From Sulfolobaceae archaeon (GTDB lineage: Archaea > Thermoproteota > Thermoprotei_A > Sulfolobales > Sulfolobaceae), in assembly GCA_028277025.1 (NCBI GenBank), contig JAPYVG010000107.1, forward strand, positions 1 to 5,294: DNA of 5,294 bases, in the 5' to 3' direction. A program made the position numbers and the translations under genes. Shown piece by piece: positions 1 through 5,014 of the stretch (positions within the stretch are counted from its first letter, which is position 1; each line of letters starts with the position of its first letter). The notes under the pieces are model-generated. The model did no database searches, was not told the origin of the DNA, and worked only from the letters and a program-made list of their open reading frames with translations.

Positions 1-397
1 CATATGAAGGTATTTCTATAGACTGTGAAGAATTAATGACAATCGGATATTTATATGTAGTAATGTTTTGCCACACCCCGTTATTCAAGTATAATATTCC
101 AGTTATAGTCAAGTTAATAGGAGGGACGAATGTACCGTTAGTGTATTCAAATATTATTGAACCTTTTTGTGTACCTCCCAAATAATAAATTGCAGGATGG
201 CCGCTAATTACCGACTTATATTGTAATTGCTTTAAAGTTAAGTAGTTATTAACTATCGCACCAGTGACTTGAGTATTCTGCCTCATATATTGTAAGTAAA
301 ATAAGAACGGTACTACTAACGACACAATAATTACTATGAGAATAAAAATCGCAATTGCAGAGCTTAAACCTCTTTTACGTAGTAATGGTCCGACCAT
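1..397 (-). CDS. Pilin-like surface protein with class III signal peptide (3' end outside window)
   Basis: The reading frame starts at ATG 397 and stays open for 132 codons to the left edge, so the C-terminus is missing. Residues 1-10 form a charged leader ending RKRG, followed by LSSAIA and a hydrophobic stretch to about residue 33. This is the pattern cleaved by the archaeal prepilin peptidase PibD, here predicted after G10, and it marks type IV pilin-like subunits. The rest is beta-prone and rich in Tyr, Asn and Thr, with several N-glycosylation sequons. Residues from about 66 (GHPAIYYLGG) resemble the same position of the upstream 555-aa protein (GNPLIYYSSG), so the two are paralogues. 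The start lies 4 nt after the stop of that gene, so they are almost certainly co-transcribed. Role as a filament subunit is inferred; no named homologue is claimed. Confidence 0.8.
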   Translation of the reverse strand, partial: MVGPLLRKRGLSSAIAIFILIVIIVSLVVPFLFYLQYMRQNTQVTGAIVNNYLTLKQLQYKSVISGHPAIYYLGGTQKGSIIFEYTNGTFVPPINLTITGILYLNNGVWQNITTYKYPIVINSSQSIEIPSY

Positions 398-401
398 CTG
401 A

Positions 402-2069
402 CTACCCCCCTTGTGGCGGATTTCCTCCCCATTCCCATACAGAATATACCGTAATCATAGTTGGTGAATAAACAAAGATTGAAGGTAAATACACATTTTG
501 ATATGGGTTATAGTAATACTTGTAATATATACCTTGCAAGATGTAAGTCGCATTCTTTACTACGAAAAATTGTGGTTTAGATAGTAAAGATTGAAATGTT
601 TCTTCTTGAAATGGCGGTGGTAATAATAATGTATATTTCCCAACAATCTGATCGAGATAGAAGTAAGTCACTGTTATGTTAGTACCATTAGGTAAGTATA
701 ACATCCCATAAGTATAGTCTTTACTTGGACCTAAAGCAAGAACTTGAGAGGGTACACCACTACCTTTGGGAGGTATTACGCTAGCATTTAGGAGACATGC
801 CGCAATATCTCCAAGAACCGGAGAACTATTCGATATTAGTTTAACGCCTTGAGGTAAAGAAAAACTATTGTTTACCATGACTAGATAGTAGTAAACGGTA
901 GGCTTGAACGCAATATATACTGTCCCGTTAGATTCTACTTTAAACTCGTGGTCATTACAGATTATTATACCACTTTCGTTACTGCTTTTCACATTAAAAA
1001 TTGTGTATTGTATTATCTCCCCGTATGGAATAGTGGTTTTACCTAACGTATAGTTAAACATTAGATACATACTTGTAGGGTAGCTTACGGTATGATAACC
1101 GTACGTTAATTCTAAAGTTATAGACGGATGTGTATAGTTTATCAAATAAGGTTTATTATCCACGTAAACAGTTAGTGACGAATTCACGTTAGTCAAAAGA
1201 GCACCAGTGTTGGGATCAATAGTAGTCCCTTCAATAGGCAGAGGCGTATTGTAATTTTGCAAACTAAACTGAATAACGACTTTATAGTGTTTCAATGATG
1301 TGTTATATAGAAGTGTCACTATAGTCGGTCCACTAACTGTTAACGTTGTTGAGGGTGAATCAGCTGAAGATAGTGTTCCGTAACCAGCTACAGACCAGTT
1401 AAGGAAGCCACCCGTAAGTCCGTACTGGCTTAGGAATATCTGCTGATCTTTTGCGACTAGACTATATGTCCCAGGGTTTACGTAAAGTATGAAAGGTGTA
1501 TCCATTAAAGTTCCTCCAAACTGAACGCAAGTGTTAACAGGAATAGTAACGTAACCATTTGGAGTCTTATTAAGAGCTAGAGCTACTACGTACACGGGAA
1601 CTTTTCCTATCGGGCCTGCAACTGCAGATGTAGTAGTAGAGGTATTTGGATTCAGGTAAAGTATGTTTGACATCCCCGTTACTATTATAATAGGTTCATT
1701 AAAAGCAGCTTTTGGTAAAGGTATAATCATGGAGCTATCCACATTTATACTGTTATTAAGTGCGGGAACCCACATCGTACCGTTGAAATAATAAATCTGA
1801 GTTATATTCATCGGCGTTTGAACAGTTTGAACTTTTATCTCTACGTAAGGTGAGGTACCAGAACTGTAGTATATTAAGGGATTCCCTTTGAGTATGTTAT
1901 TTAACTGTAAGTCCTTCTCTTCCTGATAAGCTTGTGCAGCAATATTTCCTTGATCGGAGTAATAAGGAGTGTTATAAAGAATGAAGAATGCTGGAATTAG
2001 GACTGAAAGTAAAATAATGAGAAATATAATTAATGCAATCGAGGTAGCTATTGCTTTCAATTTCATCAC
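402..2069 (-). CDS. Large glycosylated pilin-like surface protein, class III signal peptide
   Basis: A 555-aa protein that I recognise by architecture only. The N-terminus MMKLKA followed by IATSIALIIF and hydrophobic residues to about 32 fits a class III prepilin signal, cleaved after A6. Residues about 60-120 match the neighbouring partial pilin-like gene. Residues about 165-256 look like an Ig-like beta-sandwich (GGFLNWSVAGYG, then a Ser/Thr-rich strand pair ending TIVTLLYN), a type common in archaeal surface proteins. The remainder is beta-rich. There are about 18 N-x-S/T sequons, suiting the heavily glycosylated Sulfolobales cell surface. The GTG at 2069 overlaps the upstream stop by 4 nt, but the ATG at 2066 (TGATG overlap) is at least as likely a start; the difference is one residue. 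It is too long for a bulk pilin, so a minor or adhesive subunit is inferred. Confidence 0.8.
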   Translation of the reverse strand: MMKLKAIATSIALIIFLIILLSVLIPAFFILYNTPYYSDQGNIAAQAYQEEKDLQLNNILKGNPLIYYSSGTSPYVEIKVQTVQTPMNITQIYYFNGTMWVPALNNSINVDSSMIIPLPKAAFNEPIIIVTGMSNILYLNPNTSTTTSAVAGPIGKVPVYVVALALNKTPNGYVTIPVNTCVQFGGTLMDTPFILYVNPGTYSLVAKDQQIFLSQYGLTGGFLNWSVAGYGTLSSADSPSTTLTVSGPTIVTLLYNTSLKHYKVVIQFSLQNYNTPLPIEGTTIDPNTGALLTNVNSSLTVYVDNKPYLINYTHPSITLELTYGYHTVSYPTSMYLMFNYTLGKTTIPYGEIIQYTIFNVKSSNESGIIICNDHEFKVESNGTVYIAFKPTVYYYLVMVNNSFSLPQGVKLISNSSPVLGDIAACLLNASVIPPKGSGVPSQVLALGPSKDYTYGMLYLPNGTNITVTYFYLDQIVGKYTLLLPPPFQEETFQSLLSKPQFFVVKNATYILQGIYYKYYYNPYQNVYLPSIFVYSPTMITVYSVWEWGGNPPQGG

Positions 2070-2653
2070 CCCGTAGAAGAGGGTAAACCGGTGTATGCAT
2101 ATCCTACTCTGAACATATATGACCCGTAGTTAACCATCAACCATATTACTATATAGTACCCTTTCCCTTGATTAGGTACATTATACAAGTCTATAGTCAC
2201 TGGTGTATTTGCGGGTATTGAATAGACCGAAAGCTTTCCTTGATACAGCTCGTTCCCGTTGATGTCATATATTTGAGTCCCTGTAATTGTAGAAGCTTGT
2301 ATTTTATTGGGTAAATAAACTGTGAAATATACGTTATCGACAACTGGTGAATTGGGTGTAACCTCACCTACGGAAGTAACGAGATAAGAGGGAATGAGGA
2401 ATACGTATAAGGTATAATTACCGGAGTAGGAAGGATCATAAGCCTCAACTACCACACTTCCTACTCCGTTAGAAGATACCAACAAGGGACCTGGTGATAT
2501 AGTAGTTTGGGCGGCTATTTGTGCAGCCTGCTGTTCGGCTATTGTGAAAGCCTCGGTGGGGGCCAAGAAAGCGGAAGTGTATCCAAATATAGCTAAACCG
2601 AGAACCATCACGGCTATAACGATGATCATTGTTTGCACAACACTTTCGGGCAT
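2066..2653 (-). CDS. Membrane-anchored beta-domain protein, ArlF/ArlG-like architecture
   Basis: A 195-aa protein, first gene of the leftward unit. Residues 9-30 are one hydrophobic helix directly at the N-terminus, preceded by uncharged-to-acidic MPESVVQT with no Lys/Arg-Gly cleavage motif, so it probably stays anchored rather than being processed as a pilin. After an Ala/Gln-rich linker (about 38-50) comes one beta-rich domain. Its C-terminal end (residues 166-191: IVIWLMVN, then FRVGYAYTGLP) is closely mirrored in the divergent 451-aa protein (IIVLWVLVN, then YRLGYTYVTPL). Helix plus single extracellular beta-sandwich is the layout of the archaellum stator proteins ArlF/ArlG; that comparison is by layout, not by proven homology. 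A GTGAG Shine-Dalgarno motif (2662-2666) sits 8 nt before ATG 2653. The stop overlaps the start of the 555-aa gene, so translation is probably coupled. Confidence 0.78.
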   Translation of the reverse strand: MPESVVQTMIIVIAVMVLGLAIFGYTSAFLAPTEAFTIAEQQAAQIAAQTTISPGPLLVSSNGVGSVVVEAYDPSYSGNYTLYVFLIPSYLVTSVGEVTPNSPVVDNVYFTVYLPNKIQASTITGTQIYDINGNELYQGKLSVYSIPANTPVTIDLYNVPNQGKGYYIVIWLMVNYGSYMFRVGYAYTGLPSSTG

Positions 2654-2716
2654 AACGCAAACTCACTTTACTTCTAACTCGAAAAATATAAATATAAATT
2701 TTACGACAAAAAAGTC
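2654..2716. promoter_or_regulatory. Divergent promoter region with shared TATA element
   Basis: The only sequence between the two divergent units is 63 nt. It contains TATAAATATAAA at 2687-2698, which reads as a TATA box in both directions (TTTATATTTATA on the minus strand). For the plus-strand gene the box centre lies about 27 nt before ATG 2717, predicting a leaderless transcript. For the minus-strand gene the predicted start is about 2666, leaving a leader of roughly 13 nt that holds the GTGAG motif. No operator-like palindrome is visible. Transcript starts are inferred from archaeal spacing rules. Confidence 0.6.
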
Positions 2717-4072
2717 ATGGGAACAGCGATAGTAAATATGATGTTTATTGTGGCAACCATTCTCATTTCTATCGTGGCTTTAAGTCTTTATTCAATTTAC
2801 ATTTCATACACTAACTCCAATTTATTATACATAAATACTCTTGAATCTTTTTCTAAATCTATTCAGATTTCTATATCTGCATTGACGTTTTATTCCTATA
2901 TAAGTAGAAACTCTATAATCTACAATGTTTCCTTTTTAGCCATTGTAAGTGTAAAAGGTTACGACATTAACCAAGGTCAACTTATCATATATCCGTTCGT
3001 CACCAATCCAAATCCTAATCTTTATCTTTACGTTCCTAACGGAGTTCAAAATGCTGTAATAAACGTGAGTAACTCGTTACCTATATCTGGAAACGTCTAT
3101 CTACCTGACGGTGAGTTGTTAGGTACTGTAAAAGGACAAGGATATGTAGTTACTAACAACCAACCTTTCCTAGTAAGTGCTAATGTTACCGGGGATGAAA
3201 TTATAGTATTATGGGTTCTAGTAAATATAAATAATCATTATTACAGACTAGGTTACACTTACGTTACTCCGCTTGACTCCGGAATTGGAGCATTTGTAAC
3301 TACTGGCTCTGGTAAGTATACAGCATGTAACCAACAATTAAACTTGAATCCGCCATTAATATTTTCTAGTAATAAGGGTTTAGTATTCGGGTTATGGTTT
3401 AATCCATATGAAATATCCAATAGCAAGTCGATGCTATTCAACATTACTTTCAATCTTGTCTCTTCCGGGGGAGAGAATGTATCATTTGTATTTTACACAC
3501 AGGGTACAACTTTATATGTAAACCAAACTACTTATAAATCTAAAGGCCTAGTATTATATGAAGTAGCTCCAATATATAATAAATTGACTCAAGGTGATTG
3601 GTATTTCCTCAATTTTAGCACTGGTTCGCAGTTAATTGGTCCTAATTTGAAAATGCTAATTACACTATATCAAAATGGTAGTTGTATCGCTGAAAAGCAA
3701 TTTACCCCTGTAGGTGTTTCAAGCGGTAACGGTTTCGCTTCCATAATACAGTTCGGTAATTCATCTTCTACAAATCTCATATCCCAAGCAGTTTTATCTA
3801 CTGAACAGAGTAAATCTTCATCAAACGCACCTATATATAACATCACTGATCAGTTACTTGAAAACGGGCCCTTATTCAACAATACTTATAATCTGAAGTG
3901 GATAATATCTCATGCACAGAATCAGTTATACTCTATAGTTTACTGGTATTTCGTAGCTAATTACTATCCTCCTCCATCTCAGGTTCAGGCAATAGTTTGG
4001 TATTATGAAAGTGGCGGGCTTAATCAAGTTTACATAAACGAGATTGGATATAATACGTGGATATTGACATAA
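2717..4072 (+). CDS. Membrane-anchored surface protein with LamG/lectin-like C-terminal domain
   Basis: A 451-aa protein. Residues 5-30 form an N-terminal membrane helix without a prepilin cleavage motif. Residues about 70-186 are a beta domain paralogous to the divergent 195-aa protein, ending with IIVLWVLVN and YRLGYTYVTPL. From about residue 197 there is an additional domain with concanavalin A-like/LamG features: GLVFGLWFNP at 221-230, an FVFY-TTLYVNQ strand pair, then GDWYFLNFSTG from 293 followed by LITLYQNGS. About ten N-glycosylation sequons are spread through it. The lectin-like domain suggests carbohydrate or surface binding, so the protein could be the adhesive version of its 195-aa partner. 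ATG 2717 is at the expected distance from the TATA box for a leaderless transcript. The 79-aa gene follows after 26 nt. Domain call is from pattern only; a profile search would decide it. Confidence 0.78.
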   Translation: MGTAIVNMMFIVATILISIVALSLYSIYISYTNSNLLYINTLESFSKSIQISISALTFYSYISRNSIIYNVSFLAIVSVKGYDINQGQLIIYPFVTNPNPNLYLYVPNGVQNAVINVSNSLPISGNVYLPDGELLGTVKGQGYVVTNNQPFLVSANVTGDEIIVLWVLVNINNHYYRLGYTYVTPLDSGIGAFVTTGSGKYTACNQQLNLNPPLIFSSNKGLVFGLWFNPYEISNSKSMLFNITFNLVSSGGENVSFVFYTQGTTLYVNQTTYKSKGLVLYEVAPIYNKLTQGDWYFLNFSTGSQLIGPNLKMLITLYQNGSCIAEKQFTPVGVSSGNGFASIIQFGNSSSTNLISQAVLSTEQSKSSSNAPIYNITDQLLENGPLFNNTYNLKWIISHAQNQLYSIVYWYFVANYYPPPSQVQAIVWYYESGGLNQVYINEIGYNTWILT

Positions 4073-4086
4073 CAACTGTTAAAATT

Positions 4087-4093
4087 GAGTGAT
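4087..4093 (+). promoter_or_regulatory. Shine-Dalgarno site deciding the GTG start of the 79-aa gene
   Basis: GAGTGAT at 4087-4093, preceded by T to give TGAGTGAT, is one base short of the archaeal anti-SD complement TGAGGTGAT. It lies 5 nt upstream of GTG 4099. An internal gene of a multi-gene transcript is where a Shine-Dalgarno motif is expected in Sulfolobales, and it supports the GTG start. Confidence 0.55.
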
Positions 4094-4098
4094 TTTAA

Positions 4099-4338
4099 GT
4101 GTTTAATGTAACGGACTCAGTACAAAATGGAATATTGTTGTTTTTACTAATGATATCACTCTATATCTTCTTTTTTACTGAAATTAAATTATATAAATTG
4201 AGAAAAAATAACGTAATTAAATCCTTATCATATAAAACATTAACAGTACAGAAAATTCTACTAGTAATAATAATATTTATGTCATTCTCGCTTGCACTAA
4301 TAGAATATGGATTGTACCTTTTGTCTTCGCATAGTTAA
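4099..4338 (+). CDS. Small protein with two membrane helices, unknown function
   Basis: A 79-aa protein that I do not recognise. Two hydrophobic segments at about residues 11-31 and 52-76 flank a Lys-rich loop (KLYKLRKNNVIK) that by the positive-inside rule should face the cytoplasm, placing both termini outside. The start is GTG 4099, backed by a Shine-Dalgarno motif 5 nt upstream. It follows the 451-aa lectin-like gene after 26 nt with no terminator between, so it is likely co-expressed and could be a membrane partner of that protein. Base composition is even more AT-rich than its neighbours. Its TAA (4336-4338) overlaps the TAA of the convergent 113-aa gene. Confidence 0.65.
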   Translation: MFNVTDSVQNGILLFLLMISLYIFFFTEIKLYKLRKNNVIKSLSYKTLTVQKILLVIIIFMSFSLALIEYGLYLLSSHS

Positions 4339-4676
4339 TTAATAAAGTGATGCTTTTCGTCCTCAACTATTTTCGCAATCTCCCCTTTAATTTCAAAGTT
4401 CTCATAGTAAAATTTTAGCGCCTGTTCTTCTACCTTATTCACCACTTTCCTAATAACCTTAAGCCCCAATAGACCTATTATAACACCTAGTACTAGTAAC
4501 AAAGAGTAGGTGGGGAGCTCTAGTTTGCTAGACTTAAATTTTTTGAAATAATTCCAATGAGATAACTCATTTAAATACGCGTTCTTAAACCTCTCCTCCT
4601 TCCTAACTATATAAATACCCTTAGCTAGACCCGTCGCTCCGGCCTCTCCTAGAAGTGCTAACAAATATTTGTCCAT
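4335..4676 (-). CDS. Short Coq7-like ferritin-fold diiron protein
   Basis: A 113-aa protein whose residues follow the ligand order of the Coq7 (demethoxyubiquinone hydroxylase) branch of the ferritin-like superfamily. Helix 1 carries E11 in GEAGATGLAKGIY (compare HAGEYGA-RIY). Helix 2 has an ExxH at E37-H40 (NELSHWNYF). A hydrophobic stretch at 53-72 corresponds to the membrane-facing LP-hairpin region. Helix 3 has E83/E84 in VEEQALKFYYE, and helix 4 has a second ExxH at E107-H110 (EDEKHHF). All four helices expected of a diiron site are therefore present. Typical Coq7 proteins are about 170-220 aa; this one stops right after the last motif, so the C-terminal helices are absent. It could act on a quinone or be another membrane diiron protein; substrate unknown. 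ATG 4676 follows a TATA box with a leader of about 13 nt. Confidence 0.62.
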   Translation of the reverse strand: MDKYLLALLGEAGATGLAKGIYIVRKEERFKNAYLNELSHWNYFKKFKSSKLELPTYSLLLVLGVIIGLLGLKVIRKVVNKVEEQALKFYYENFEIKGEIAKIVEDEKHHFIN

Positions 4677-4710
4677 AAGTGAGAACTCGTTGTCTCTTGT
4701 TAAAATTATT

Positions 4711-4720
4711 TATTTTATAA
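4711..4720 (-). promoter_or_regulatory. TATA box of the Coq7-like gene
   Basis: On the minus strand this reads TTATAAAATA. Archaeal spacing puts the transcript start near 4689, giving a leader of about 13 nt before ATG 4676. The region between this box and the tnpB-like fragment (4721-4750) shows no other feature. Confidence 0.5.
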
Positions 4721-4763
4721 TTTAGAACATACTATTTGTTACCCTCCATTTGATGAATAGGCA

Positions 4764-4847
4764 AGTAACATCTGCTACATTACTCTCCTTTGAGGGGTCG
4801 GGCTTTCATTGAGGTTTCATGATTCAACCTCTCGTCCTCATTCCCCT
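4764..4847. repeat. Nested inverted repeats of the tnpB-like remnant
   Basis: Three nested or adjacent pairings are visible: AGTAA 4764-4768 with TTACT 4780-4784; TGAGG 4791-4795 with CCTCA 4836-4840 (or AGGGG 4793-4797 with CCCCT 4843-4847); and GAGGTT 4811-4816 with AACCTC 4826-4831 around a 9-nt loop. They suggest a structured transcript or transposon end. Individually the stems are short, so only the GAGGTT hairpin is strong. Confidence 0.45.
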
Positions 4848-4856
4848 TATTTCCCT
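4780..4856 (-). pseudogene. Probable 3' end of a TnpB-type (IS200/IS605 or IS607) gene, cut by the IS110 element
   Basis: On the minus strand a frame enters from the IS110 side and ends at TAA 4782-4780, encoding KGNKGNEDERLNHETSMK and then ARPLKGE. The composition is clearly more GC-rich than the flanking intergenic DNA. From memory this resembles the variable C-terminal tails of Sulfolobales TnpB proteins, but I cannot verify it. The frame includes the perfect hairpin GAGGTT/AACCTC (4811-4816 and 4826-4831), and AGTAA/TTACT (4764-4768 and 4780-4784) forms an imperfect palindrome over the stop codon. Hairpins at this place are expected of an omega-RNA scaffold and an IS200/IS605 right end. 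The rest of the gene is not on the left and would lie beyond the IS110 right end. Alternative: chance open frame in structured non-coding DNA. Confidence 0.4.
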
Positions 4857-4865
4857 TATATAAAA
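4856..4865 (+). promoter_or_regulatory. TATA box at the left edge of the IS110 element
   Basis: TTATATAAAA is a near-ideal archaeal TATA box. Standard spacing puts the transcript start at about 4885-4888, just upstream of the closing stem of the candidate bridge RNA. Because the box abuts the inferred element end, its BRE would come from the flanking DNA, or from the right end in an excised circle. Confidence 0.55.
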
Positions 4866-4871
4866 CATATT

Positions 4872-4900
4872 AGTCAGATCTGTGTAATACAGATCTGACT
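4872..4900. repeat. Perfect 12-bp inverted repeat with 5-nt loop
   Basis: AGTCAGATCTGT (4872-4883) and ACAGATCTGACT (4889-4900) are perfect reverse complements around GTAAT. As RNA this would be a stable 5' hairpin comparable to the 5' stem-loop of known bridge RNAs. However, the TATA box predicts transcription starting inside the loop, in which case it would act as a DNA palindrome, for example a recombinase or repressor site. Its last four bases are also the start of the closing stem, so the two structures compete. Confidence 0.85.
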
Positions 4901-5002
4901 GGGGTGTAGGCCGTTGATTTCCCTGGGCTTAAAGCCCGATGGGGAGCTTGGCCGCCTCCAATTCGGACCGGAAGTTGGGCAAAAAGCCCGAATAAAACAT
5001 AA

Positions 5003-5009
5003 GGGTGAG
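5003..5009 (+). promoter_or_regulatory. Shine-Dalgarno site deciding the TTG start of the recombinase
   Basis: GGGTGAG, containing the archaeal core GGTGA at 5004-5008, lies 5 nt before TTG 5015. It sits in the second internal loop of the candidate bridge RNA, while the TTG lies in the 3' strand of the second-arm stem. Confidence 0.65.
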
Positions 5010-5014
5010 TATAA

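Noticed and set aside
2469..2732. Open frames on either strand over the start of the 195-aa gene and the divergent promoter
   Set aside because: They overlap the well-supported membrane-helix coding region and are rich in residues typical of shadow frames.
3259..3453. Minus-strand frame inside the 451-aa gene
   Set aside because: It is antisense to the LamG-like domain, with no promoter or ribosome-binding site.
1..4338. A complete pilus or archaellum operon
   Set aside because: Only structural or anchor-type proteins are visible; no ATPase, platform protein or peptidase is encoded in the window, so the assembly system cannot be named.
4750..4756. C-box-like TTGATGA, suggesting a C/D box sRNA
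   Set aside because: The first base is not a purine and no CTGA D box follows within a normal distance.
4753..4812. Plus-strand frame of 19 codons starting at ATG 4753
   Set aside because: Too short, no Shine-Dalgarno or TATA support, and it crosses the tnpB-like hairpins on the opposite strand.
4791..4850. Possible CRISPR repeat, because of CTTTCATTGAGG resembling the CTTTCAATT end of Sulfolobales repeats
   Set aside because: There is one copy only and no spacing pattern; the remnant reading explains it better.
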